The translations under genes and the position numbers were made by a program. Of a DNA stretch of 8,299 nt, positions 1 to 6,588 are shown in pieces. Source of the stretch: DAOTTW01 sp034437615 (GTDB lineage Bacteria; Chloroflexota; Anaerolineae; Aggregatilineales; Phototrophicaceae); the NCBI GenBank assembly GCA_034437615.1, contig DAOTTW010000470.1, forward strand, positions 1 to 8,299, read 5' to 3'. Numbering within the stretch: the first letter of the stretch is position 1; each line of letters starts with the position of its first letter. A model generated the notes under the pieces. That model saw only the letters and a list, made by a program, of their open reading frames with translations, made no database searches and was not told the origin of the DNA.

Positions 1-624
1 CCAGCCACGCCCACCGCCACCGTGCCCGCCAGCGCAACGCCCTATGTCGGCGTGTTCATCGGGCAGGCGCAGCGTGACCCCGGCTTTGCCGTGATCGAAG
101 CGCCGTTTTTCGGGCCGACACCGGGCGGCGCACCCACAGCCGTCGCGGAACGCTGCCCGACGCCCATAGATCAGACCTATCTGGCGCTGTGGCAGACGAG
201 TACACAGATTAACGCGGAGATGGGCTGCCCGATTCAAGCCGGTTTTGGCTTCTTCGGGCAGGTGCAATTCTTCGAGGATGGCGTGATGTACTATCGGCCA
301 GAGACACGCGAAGTATGGGCGCTGCAACCGAGCGGCAACACAGGCGAATACTGGTTCGTGGCAGCGCCACAGGAGCAATCCACAGCGGCGATTGAGCCGC
401 AGCCGGGCTTCATCGTCCCAGAGGGGGATTACGCGAATGCGTGGCTTGGGATTGAGGGTTTACAGGCTGAATTCGGCTACGCGATTGACGACCCGACGCG
501 CATCGCATTGGGTGCACAGCGCTTCGATGGCGGCACATTCCTGCTGGATGCCAATGGCGATCAGATTTTCGTGTTGCTGGTGGATGGCAGCGCGTTGGGG
601 CCGTACCCTGCGCCAGAACAATAG
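1..624 (+). CDS. Secreted/surface protein with two LGFP-like repeats, 5' end missing
   Basis: The reading frame is open from base 1 to a TAG at 622-624, so the gene begins before the window. The first in-frame GTG at 22 sits inside a Pro/Ala/Thr linker and is probably not the start. The visible 207 codons begin with that low-complexity linker, typical of a spacer after a signal peptide, lipoprotein anchor or another domain. Two related blocks of about 49 residues follow, at codons 60-108 (nt 178-324) and 144-192 (nt 430-576). Each has an early Trp, an [E]xGxxI segment, a 'Q-[FR]-F-[ED]-[DG]-G' core and a closing 'xIF/VWxL' strand. This resembles the LGFP-like repeats (QRFExGxMxW) seen in many Chloroflexota extracytoplasmic proteins; that comparison is from memory. 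The function is unknown; binding to the cell surface or to polymers is only a guess. It converges on the ABC exporter operon with 3 bp between stop codons. Confidence 0.8.
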   Translation, partial: PATPTATVPASATPYVGVFIGQAQRDPGFAVIEAPFFGPTPGGAPTAVAERCPTPIDQTYLALWQTSTQINAEMGCPIQAGFGFFGQVQFFEDGVMYYRPETREVWALQPSGNTGEYWFVAAPQEQSTAAIEPQPGFIVPEGDYANAWLGIEGLQAEFGYAIDDPTRIALGAQRFDGGTFLLDANGDQIFVLLVDGSALGPYPAPEQ

Positions 625-627
625 ACG

Positions 628-2448
628 CTAATCAGCGGCCTCGCCTGCGGAGGCACGCTCATCGGCAAACTGACGCTGATAGAGGCGTGCATACACGCCA
701 TCCTGCGCTAACAGGTCGTCGTGCGTGCCATCTTCGACAATCTCGCCCTGTTGCATCACCAGAATGCGATCTGCATTGCGTACCGTACTCAGACGGTGGG
801 CGATAATCAAGCTGGTGCGGCCTGCGAGCACCTGCTCTAACCCTGCTTGAATCAGTTCTTCGGTTTCGGTGTCGATGCTGCTGGTGGCTTCGTCCAGCAC
901 GAGGATGCTTTCCGGGCTGTGGATGAGCGCACGCGCCAACGCCAGCAATTGCCGCTGCCCCTGTGATAGATTCGCGCCAGCGGGCAACAACTCGAATTCA
1001 TAGCCAGCGGGCAGCGCCTCGATGAAGGTTTCAGCACGGGCGACACGCGCCGCTGCTTGCATCTGTTGCAGCGTTACGCTGTGGTCAAACAGGCGCAGGT
1101 TATCCGCGATGGTGCCGTTAAAGCAGTACGGGTTTTGCGGAACGACGGTCACGAAGCGGCGCAGGTCCCTGGTGCTGAGGTCACGCACATCGACGCCGCT
1201 GAGCTTGACGCTGCCGGCTTGCACATCATAATAGCGTGCCAGCAGCTTCACCAGCGTGGTTTTGCCTGCGCCCGTCGCGCCCACGATGGCCACGCGCTGA
1301 CCTGGCGCTATGTGCAGGTCGATGCCCTTCAGTACGGGGTGGTCTGCTTCATACCAGAAGCGCACCTGCTCGAAGTCGATGCGCTGTTCAAAGTTTTGTA
1401 CAGGCTGTGCAGAACTGGGTTGCTTGATCGTCGGCTCGGATTGCAGCATTTGGGCGATGCGCTCACCCGCTGAGAGGCCCGTTTGAATCTGTGCGTATTG
1501 CTCGGAGAGGCCCATGATCGGCTCAAAGGCGCGTAGGGTATATTCAATGAAGGCAATCAGCATACCGATGCTGGCCCAGCCCGCCAGCACACCACTACCG
1601 CCACCGTACAGCAGCAGGCCCATGCCCACCGCCGTCAGGATTTGCAAGAACGAAGCGTAGATGGTGTAGGTGTCGCGGATGTCGTTGTGAGCGTCGAAAT
1701 AATCCTGATTGATCTGTGCGAAGTCGGCGCGTGAATTCTGCTGGCGGCCAAAAAGCTGCACGACCGTCATGCCGTTGAATTGCTCATTGAGGAAGGCCAG
1801 ATACTCGCCCATGATCTTATGGTAGCGGCCACTGACGCGCCGCAGGATGCGCCGAAAATAGGTGCTCAGGTAGATCATAAGCGGCAACACGGCCAGACTC
1901 AGCAGCGCAAGCCGCCAATTGAGCACAAACATCACCACGATGATACCGGCCAGCGTAAGCATGTTGCTGGCCACCATCACAATGCTGGTCGATAGCAATT
2001 CCGTCAGCGCTTCGATGTCATTGGACATACGCGCTACGATCTTGCCCACCGGCGTCTTGTGGAAATACTGCAAGTCCTGCCGCATGATGTGCTCATAGAG
2101 CGTCTGGCGCAGGTGCATGAGGGCGTTCTGGCCGATGGTTTGCAGCCAATACGTATAGGCGAAGCGCAAGCCGAAAATCGCGACGATGGTCAGCAGGTAG
2201 CCAATGCCGAAGGGCACCAACGCGCTTAAATCGCCTTCGGCAATCGGGCCATCAACCGTCTGCTGAATCAGATACGGCAGCAGGATCGTCAGGCCGCTGA
2301 CAGCCAGCAGCAAGCCAATCACGCACAGCAATTGCCACCGATAAGGCCGCAGGAAGCGCCAGAGCATACTGAACAGGTAGCTATCTTTGAATTTCGGCTT
2401 CTTGAGGTCATCTTCGTCTGCGGCGCGTTGCATCAAATTGTGCATCAT
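628..2448 (-). CDS. Heterodimeric ABC exporter half, consensus-Glu subunit (YheH/BmrD/TM288-like)
   Basis: This is a 606-residue full-length half-transporter with the type IV (MsbA-like) exporter layout. The N-terminal transmembrane domain has hydrophobic segments near residues 40-60, 78-100, 155-177, 179-198, 264-288 and 292-308. A nucleotide-binding domain occupies about 355-590. Visible ATPase motifs are A-loop Tyr366, Walker A GATGAGKT (390-397), Q-loop Gln438, signature LSQGQ (494-498), Walker B ILVLDE with catalytic Glu520, D-loop SSID (523-526) and switch His551. The signature has Gln instead of the first Gly of LSGGQ, as in YheH/TM288-type subunits. It is the second gene of a two-gene operon, starting 3 nt after the stop of its partner, with GGAGGTGA 7 nt before the first of two ATGs. 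By family knowledge the pair forms an inner-membrane exporter for drugs, lipids or peptides. The substrate cannot be read from sequence. Confidence 0.96.
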   Translation of the reverse strand: MMHNLMQRAADEDDLKKPKFKDSYLFSMLWRFLRPYRWQLLCVIGLLLAVSGLTILLPYLIQQTVDGPIAEGDLSALVPFGIGYLLTIVAIFGLRFAYTYWLQTIGQNALMHLRQTLYEHIMRQDLQYFHKTPVGKIVARMSNDIEALTELLSTSIVMVASNMLTLAGIIVVMFVLNWRLALLSLAVLPLMIYLSTYFRRILRRVSGRYHKIMGEYLAFLNEQFNGMTVVQLFGRQQNSRADFAQINQDYFDAHNDIRDTYTIYASFLQILTAVGMGLLLYGGGSGVLAGWASIGMLIAFIEYTLRAFEPIMGLSEQYAQIQTGLSAGERIAQMLQSEPTIKQPSSAQPVQNFEQRIDFEQVRFWYEADHPVLKGIDLHIAPGQRVAIVGATGAGKTTLVKLLARYYDVQAGSVKLSGVDVRDLSTRDLRRFVTVVPQNPYCFNGTIADNLRLFDHSVTLQQMQAAARVARAETFIEALPAGYEFELLPAGANLSQGQRQLLALARALIHSPESILVLDEATSSIDTETEELIQAGLEQVLAGRTSLIIAHRLSTVRNADRILVMQQGEIVEDGTHDDLLAQDGVYARLYQRQFADERASAGEAAD

Positions 2449-2451
2449 GGG

Positions 2452-4293
2452 TTAGTCACCTCCGGGGATGTTGTCGTCAAGCAAGTTGTTTTCGTCGATG
2501 ATTTCGCGGCTTTCGCGCAGTTCACGCGCCACCATCGCGGCGTATTGGCCATTGTTTGCGATCAGGTCGGCGTGCGTGCCCTGCTCGCTGATGCTGCCGT
2601 CGCGCATTACGAGGATAAAATCGGCGTCTTTCACGGTGGCGACACGATGCGCGATAATCAGGCTGGTACGGGTGCGCAACACAGCACGCAAATCACCGAG
2701 AATATCGGCGGCGGTCTGTGTGTCCACGCTGGAAAGCGCATCATCGAGCACGATAATCGCCGGGTCACGGGCAATGGCGCGGGCAATGGCCACGCGCTGC
2801 TTCTGGCCACCGGAAAGCATCACGCCTTTCTCGCCAACCAGCGTATCCAGGCCGTGCGGCAGTTGGGGCAGGTCGTTGCTGACGCGGGAGACGTGCACAG
2901 CATGGTCTAAATCCGCGTCGGTGATGTCCGGCTTGCCCATGCGCACGTTTTCATGCAGCGGTTGGCTGAATAAGAACGTCTCTTGTGGCACGTAGGCGAT
3001 GGCTCTGCGCAGGTCGCCCAGGTCCCAATCGCGCACATTTTCTCCGTCAATGTGTACGCTGCCGGTGCTGGTATCCATCACACGCGCCAGCAGGTTCACC
3101 AGCAGCGTTTTGCCGCAGCCCGTTGGCCCGACGATGCCGACGACGGAGCCAGGCGGGATGTGCAGGTCAATGTCGTGCAGCAGCGTCTTGTCGTCGATGC
3201 TGTAGGATACGTTGTCAAAGCGGATGTCGCCGCGTGGTTTGGTCAGGGGCAGGGCATCGGGCTTGCTGCTGATCTCGGCGTCTTTCAGTAGCGGCGTGAT
3301 GCGGTCCAGTGCGCCGCGTGTCTGTTGATAGCGCTGATAGACGGTGCCGATTTGCAGCAGCACGCGCTGGATGTAGCCCAGATACAGCAGAAATGTGGCG
3401 AAGTTACCGATGGTCATCTGGTCATTGACGGCCATAATGCCGCCGATGACGACCACAATGCCCGCCGTGAATTGGGCGATGAATTGTGGCAACATGCCGA
3501 TGGGTTCATTGCGGCGCTTGAAGAACAGCCAGCGGCGGCGGTACTCTGTGTTCTCGTTGTGAAAATCCGCGTTGCTGTCGTCTTCGCGCCCAAATGTCTT
3601 GATGGTCTGCACGCCTGTCACGGAATCCTGCACGAAGCTGGACATGGCCCCGGCCTGATCTTGCACATATTCAGATAGGCGGCGCAGCGTGAAGCCCGCA
3701 CGGATTTGCAGGCTGGTGCTGATGGCCAGCACGGTAAAGACGATCAGCGTCAGCGGCAAATTCACGGAGGCCAGCAGCACGAACGACAGCACGACGCCGA
3801 CCAGCGCGTTACCCGCACGGTTGAACGTCAGCGCCAGCAGACGCCAGATCCATTGCATATCGCTGAACATGCGTGAAATCAGGTCGCCCGTCGAATAGCG
3901 ATTGTAGAAAGCGGGTTCGAGCGTCACCATGTTGTCGAAGACGGTCTTGCGGATGTCGAAGTGAACGCCGTAGGCCACCATGCCGCTGTAGTAGCGCTGG
4001 CCGAAAAAGGCCGCTGTCGCGATGCCTGCAATGGCCAGCAGAAGCACGATGTCGCGCAAAATCTGGCTCATGTCCACACCAGCGCGGATGTTGTCGATGA
4101 TAATCCCGATGAAATACGGCTCTAGCGAGAGCATCACGCCGCCTATCATGCCGCTGCCGATGGCACCGATGGCGGTGCGCCGATGGCGCGAGATGAAGCT
4201 CAACAGCCACATCATATTAGCTTGTTGCGCTGGCTTTTGATGCGATGCGTCGTCGCTGGATACAGCGTGAGATGGTGGTGAAGAAGCAAGCAC
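2452..4293 (-). CDS. Heterodimeric ABC exporter half, degenerate-site subunit (YheI/BmrC/TM287-like)
   Basis: This is a 613-residue ABC half-exporter. Hydrophobic segments lie near residues 39-66, 78-100, 160-177, 180-196, 268-290 and 294-312, and the nucleotide-binding domain spans about 355-592. Motifs are A-loop Tyr364, Walker A GPTGCGKT (389-396), Q-loop Gln437, canonical signature LSGGQ (493-497), Walker B IIVLDD (513-518), D-loop SSVD (521-524) and switch His549. Residue 518, normally the catalytic Glu, is Asp (codon 2740-2742), the known mark of the degenerate site in heterodimeric exporters such as TM287/288 and BmrCD. The start is GTG at 4291-4293, supported by GAGGA 10 nt upstream. 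Two in-frame ATGs at residues 27-28 are the alternative and would remove a polar Ser/His/Gln-rich extension without touching the first helix. It is the first gene of the operon and probably the obligate partner of the next gene. Confidence 0.96.
   Translation of the reverse strand: MLASSPPSHAVSSDDASHQKPAQQANMMWLLSFISRHRRTAIGAIGSGMIGGVMLSLEPYFIGIIIDNIRAGVDMSQILRDIVLLLAIAGIATAAFFGQRYYSGMVAYGVHFDIRKTVFDNMVTLEPAFYNRYSTGDLISRMFSDMQWIWRLLALTFNRAGNALVGVVLSFVLLASVNLPLTLIVFTVLAISTSLQIRAGFTLRRLSEYVQDQAGAMSSFVQDSVTGVQTIKTFGREDDSNADFHNENTEYRRRWLFFKRRNEPIGMLPQFIAQFTAGIVVVIGGIMAVNDQMTIGNFATFLLYLGYIQRVLLQIGTVYQRYQQTRGALDRITPLLKDAEISSKPDALPLTKPRGDIRFDNVSYSIDDKTLLHDIDLHIPPGSVVGIVGPTGCGKTLLVNLLARVMDTSTGSVHIDGENVRDWDLGDLRRAIAYVPQETFLFSQPLHENVRMGKPDITDADLDHAVHVSRVSNDLPQLPHGLDTLVGEKGVMLSGGQKQRVAIARAIARDPAIIVLDDALSSVDTQTAADILGDLRAVLRTRTSLIIAHRVATVKDADFILVMRDGSISEQGTHADLIANNGQYAAMVARELRESREIIDENNLLDDNIPGGD
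2456..2463 (-). promoter_or_regulatory. Strong ribosome binding site for the downstream exporter subunit
   Basis: On the minus strand this reads GGAGGTGA, a full match to the anti-Shine-Dalgarno sequence, 7 nt before the ATG at 2448. It lies inside the last codons of the upstream exporter gene, so both subunits are translated from one mRNA, probably with coupling. It fixes the start at the first of the two adjacent ATG codons. Confidence 0.85.
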
Positions 4294-4303
4294 GTGAATC
4301 TAT

Positions 4304-4308
4304 TCCTC
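4304..4308 (-). promoter_or_regulatory. Ribosome binding site supporting the GTG start of the first exporter gene
   Basis: The minus strand reads GAGGA (within GTGAGGAATA), with 10 nt between it and the GTG at 4293. This makes the GTG start preferable to the internal ATG pair at residues 27-28, upstream of which I see no comparable site. Confidence 0.55.
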
Positions 4309-4336
4309 ACATACAATACGGACCATAAGGCCTTCC

Positions 4337-4363
4337 ATGATAACAGCCCCGGTGGTAGGCCAA
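4337..4363 (-). promoter_or_regulatory. Candidate promoter for the ABC exporter operon
   Basis: On the minus strand TTGGCC (4358-4363) is followed after 15 nt by TATCAT (4337-4342), a 4/6 and a 5/6 match to the sigma-70 type -35 and -10 boxes, with short spacing. A perfect 8-bp palindrome AAGGCCTT (4327-4334) lies at the predicted transcription start and could be an operator, but so short a palindrome may be chance. Confidence 0.25.
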
Positions 4364-4428
4364 ATGAGTCCAAAGCGGTTAAATGGTGTTCATCTCGTTT
4401 AACGTTTGGTAAACATCTGCCCGTTTGA

Positions 4429-4437
4429 TGCTACAAT
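4429..4437 (+). promoter_or_regulatory. Candidate extended -10 promoter for the DUF4058 gene
   Basis: TGCTACAAT matches an extended -10 element (TGn plus TACAAT, 5/6 to TATAAT). No good -35 box lies 16-18 bp upstream, consistent with extended -10 promoters. Transcription would begin near 4444, leaving about 30 nt of leader before the ATG at 4474. An imperfect inverted repeat GTTTA(N8)TAAAC at 4397-4414 lies just upstream and could be a regulator site. Confidence 0.4.
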
Positions 4438-4458
4438 CAGATTACGAGTGTGACGAAC

Positions 4459-4464
4459 AAAAGG
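4459..4464 (+). promoter_or_regulatory. Ribosome binding site selecting the ATG start of the DUF4058 gene
   Basis: AAAAGG lies 9 nt before the ATG at 4474. The in-frame GTG at 4450 has no comparable site and would be almost at the predicted mRNA 5' end, so the ATG is preferred. Confidence 0.45.
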
Positions 4465-4473
4465 CAACGTATC

Positions 4474-5472
4474 ATGCTGGACCCCATCAAGCCTGTACGC
4501 AATCTGTATCGCGGTATCAATGCCCACCTGCAAAGCTACTACCAAACTGAGGGCAATTGGCATGGATTCCATACCAAACATATTGGTGACATGATCGCTG
4601 GCCTGATGCCGGGTTTATTGGCACAAGGCTACACAGCAGGCATCGAAGAATCGTTACAGTTACGCTGGGAAGGTGATAAGATCTGGCGTCCGCGTGCGGA
4701 TATTGCGATCTTCCGGCCCGGACCAGCGCGCATGGACCAGGAACAGCAGGGCGGCGTCGCGACGGCTGTTGTGGCCGATGTTGTGCTGACAGCAGATTTG
4801 CCAGAGGTATTGCCGCCACAGCCGGATTACGCGCCGTTTCGCGCAGCCGTGATTTACGAATGGGAGGCACAGGTCAGCCGACGCGGTGAACCTGTGGCGT
4901 GGATTGAATTGCTATCGCCAGCCAACAAGCCCGGTGGTAGCCACGCCCTGCAATATCAGCAAAAGCGCTACGAACTGCTGCAACAGGGTTCGGTCTTCGT
5001 TGAGGTCGATTACCTGCATGAGTCGTCACCCACATTTGAGACGCTGCCCGACTATCGCACACGACCAGACAAACCCGGCGACGCCAAAGCAAGGGCCTAT
5101 CGCATTATCGTCGTGGACCCACGCCCGCAGTATGTGCAGGGTAAGGTGACTGTGTATCAATTTGATGTGGACGCCAGCGTGCCAACCGTGACCATCCCGC
5201 TAAAAGGCGAAGATCGCATTAACTTTAACTTCGGTGAGCCGTACAACAAGACCTTTACCGAATTGCTGTTGGGGCTGCAACATGTGGATTATAGCCAGTT
5301 ACCCGCCCAATTTGCGCATTACAGCTATGCGGACCGTCGGCGCATCCTCAACCGCACGATTGGCATCATCGAAGCCGCACAGCGGCAGGCAGACCTCGAA
5401 ACAAGTGCCATTCAGCCCAGCAAGTACGCACTAGAGGACGCCCTGGGCCACTTTCAAACACTTGTCGCTTGA
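4474..5472 (+). CDS. DUF4058 family protein
   Basis: This is a 332-residue soluble protein without signal peptide or membrane segment. It follows the DUF4058 pattern: an N-terminal 'NWHGFH' block (28-33) followed by 'LMPGLLAQGYTAGIEESLQLR' around 44-64, a 'RPRADIAIF' strand (72-80, Asp76), 'WIELLSPANK' (143-152, Glu145 and Lys152), a Tyr/Lys/Arg helix (161-170), 'VEVDYL' (176-181), and a late 'IPLKGEDRINFNFGEPYNKTF' block (241-261). The family has no established function. The spacing of Asp76, Glu145 and Lys152 recalls the D...ExK arrangement of PD-(D/E)XK nucleases such as Uma2-type proteins, but this is an inference. The length is near the usual ~250-330 residues, with a helical C-terminal extension (about 285-332). 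It is divergent from the ABC operon and 58 nt upstream of the DUF3467 gene in the same direction. Confidence 0.88.
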   Translation: MLDPIKPVRNLYRGINAHLQSYYQTEGNWHGFHTKHIGDMIAGLMPGLLAQGYTAGIEESLQLRWEGDKIWRPRADIAIFRPGPARMDQEQQGGVATAVVADVVLTADLPEVLPPQPDYAPFRAAVIYEWEAQVSRRGEPVAWIELLSPANKPGGSHALQYQQKRYELLQQGSVFVEVDYLHESSPTFETLPDYRTRPDKPGDAKARAYRIIVVDPRPQYVQGKVTVYQFDVDASVPTVTIPLKGEDRINFNFGEPYNKTFTELLLGLQHVDYSQLPAQFAHYSYADRRRILNRTIGIIEAAQRQADLETSAIQPSKYALEDALGHFQTLVA

Positions 5473-5490
5473 GCTTATCTGCCGCATAAT
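5462..5490 (+). promoter_or_regulatory. Candidate internal promoter for the DUF3467-translin pair
   Basis: TTGTCG (5462-5467, 4/6) and CATAAT (5485-5490, 5/6) are separated by exactly 17 bp, the preferred sigma-70 spacing. The -35 box overlaps the last codons of the DUF4058 gene. Transcription would start near 5497, giving a ~34-nt leader before the ATG at 5531. The downstream pair may therefore be expressed independently of the DUF4058 gene. Confidence 0.42.
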
Positions 5491-5517
5491 GGCCTGCAAG
5501 ATATGAGACGCCAACGC

Positions 5518-5523
5518 AGAAGG
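5518..5523 (+). promoter_or_regulatory. Ribosome binding site of the DUF3467 gene
   Basis: AGAAGG with 7 nt to the ATG at 5531. It supports the chosen start. Confidence 0.5.
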
Positions 5524-5530
5524 CCACACC

Positions 5531-5935
5531 ATGCAACCACCGCAAAACCAGAACCCCGGCAACACAGGCCGTAAACAACTGCGGCTCGAACTGCCTAAAG
5601 ACGCGGCAACCTACGCCAATACGGTGATTATCAGCAACACACGCAGCGAGATTATCTTCGATTTTGTGCAGGTTATGCCCAATGACCCGCGTGCACGCAT
5701 TCAGGACCGCATCGTGATGACACCGACGCACGCCAAGATGTTCTTGCAAGCCTTCCAGAAGCACATCGACAACTATGAGGCCCAACACGGTGAGATCGAA
5801 ATCCCACAGCGGCCCCAATCGCTAGCGGATCAGCTTTTTAAGGGCATCAGCAACACGGATGGCTCCGATAGTTCAAATGACCCCGATCAGCCCAATGATG
5901 ATAATAATGACGAGGACGGTGGTAGCAATGGCTGA
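5531..5935 (+). CDS. DUF3467 family protein with acidic disordered tail
   Basis: This is a small 134-residue cytoplasmic protein. The central part (about 27-92) matches the DUF3467 pattern: 'YANTVIISNTRSEIIFDF' (28-45), a polar turn after 'VQVMP', 'RIVMTPTHAKMFLQAFQKHIDNYEAQHGEI' (60-89), that is, a beta-sheet unit followed by a long amphipathic helix ending in the characteristic YExxxGEI. The first ~18 residues are Pro/Gln/Asn-rich. The last ~25 (110-134) are almost entirely Asp, Asn, Gly, Ser and Pro, strongly acidic and probably disordered. The family is widespread in bacteria and has no assigned function that I know of. The stop TGA (5933-5935) overlaps the start of the translin-family gene by 8 nt, indicating co-transcription and coupled translation. 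Association with the translin protein is an inference from this overlap. Confidence 0.9.
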   Translation: MQPPQNQNPGNTGRKQLRLELPKDAATYANTVIISNTRSEIIFDFVQVMPNDPRARIQDRIVMTPTHAKMFLQAFQKHIDNYEAQHGEIEIPQRPQSLADQLFKGISNTDGSDSSNDPDQPNDDNNDEDGGSNG

Positions 5936-6584
5936 TGTCGATAGCATGAACGCCACACTGGGCAGTGTGCGCGAGCGCCTGACCGAACTCAACACAGCGC
6001 GGGATGCCGCCATCAGCCAATCACGTGAACTGATCCGGCATTGCGCGGAGTGCATTCGGGCTATTCATCGCCACGAATGGGAGGCGGCACAGGCCAAGTT
6101 TGAGACGATCAGCGAGAAGGCCGACGAACTGCGCAAGACGGTTGTGGATTACCCGGAACTGTATCACACGGGCTATACACAGGATGCGCTGAAAGAGGTC
6201 GTAGAAGCCCACGCGACTTATGCCATCATCCGGCGGGAAGCGCTGCCTACAGCGCAGGGTTTACACGTTGAGGCGTCTACGTATTTGCTGGGGATGGCAG
6301 AGGCGGCGACGGAGCTACGGCGCTTTATCCTGGATATTATGCGGCGTGAGACGGACCACAGCGAGGAAGCCGAGCGCCTGCTGGATTGGATGGACGCTAT
6401 CTATAACCAGCTTATCACGTTCGACTTCCCGGACGCGCTGACGCATGGGCTGCGCCGTCAGACGGATGTGGTGCGTGGTGTGCTGGAACGCACACGCGGC
6501 GACCTGACGCATAGCTTACGCCAGCAACGCCTGCAAGACGCACTGGCACGCTTTGAAGAACGGCTGGAAAACGGCAGCGCCTAA
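5928..6584 (+). CDS. Translin/TRAX family protein, putative RNA-binding or ribonuclease
   Basis: This is a 218-residue, all-helical cytoplasmic protein of translin-family length. Matches to the translin/TRAX fold include a long N-terminal helix with Arg/Glu heptads, 'LKEVVEA' (88-94, Glu90 and Glu93), 'REALPTAQGLHVEASTYLLGMAEAATELRR' (103-132) and the C-terminal 'RTRGDLT' (188-194). Human TRAX uses an ExxE pair in 'QEYVEA' and an Asp in 'YLLGVADLTGEL' as catalytic residues. Here the ExxE is kept and the Asp position is Glu125, a conservative change, so TRAX-like RNase activity is possible. In eukaryotes translin and TRAX form the C3PO nuclease acting on small RNAs and tRNA fragments. Bacterial members are little studied. 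The start is ATG 5928, overlapping the DUF3467 stop by 8 nt. An in-frame ATG at 5859 would add 23 Met/Ile-rich residues encoded by the out-of-frame acidic tail and was rejected. Confidence 0.85.
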   Translation: MADVDSMNATLGSVRERLTELNTARDAAISQSRELIRHCAECIRAIHRHEWEAAQAKFETISEKADELRKTVVDYPELYHTGYTQDALKEVVEAHATYAIIRREALPTAQGLHVEASTYLLGMAEAATELRRFILDIMRRETDHSEEAERLLDWMDAIYNQLITFDFPDALTHGLRRQTDVVRGVLERTRGDLTHSLRQQRLQDALARFEERLENGSA

Positions 6585-6588
6585 TCCG

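Noticed and set aside
636..654. GCCTC/GAGGC short inverted repeat near the convergent stops as a terminator
   Set aside because: The stem is only 5 bp, lies in coding sequence, and has no following T-run.
1057..1473. Plus-strand open frame opposite the exporter ATPase domain, and similar frames at 2332-2910 and 3325-3678
   Set aside because: They are antisense to clearly conserved ABC transporter motifs, have His/Ala/Val-rich compositions typical of shadow frames, and show no recognisable domain.
4450..4473. GTG at 4450 as start of the DUF4058 gene
   Set aside because: It has no ribosome binding site and would sit a few bases from the predicted transcript start. The ATG at 4474 has AAAAGG at 9 nt. 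A leaderless GTG start cannot be fully excluded.
5859..5927. Upstream ATG for the translin-family gene adding 23 residues
   Set aside because: The added part is the shifted frame of the DUF3467 acidic tail, rich in Met and Ile without family similarity. ATG 5928 with the short overlap is typical translational coupling.
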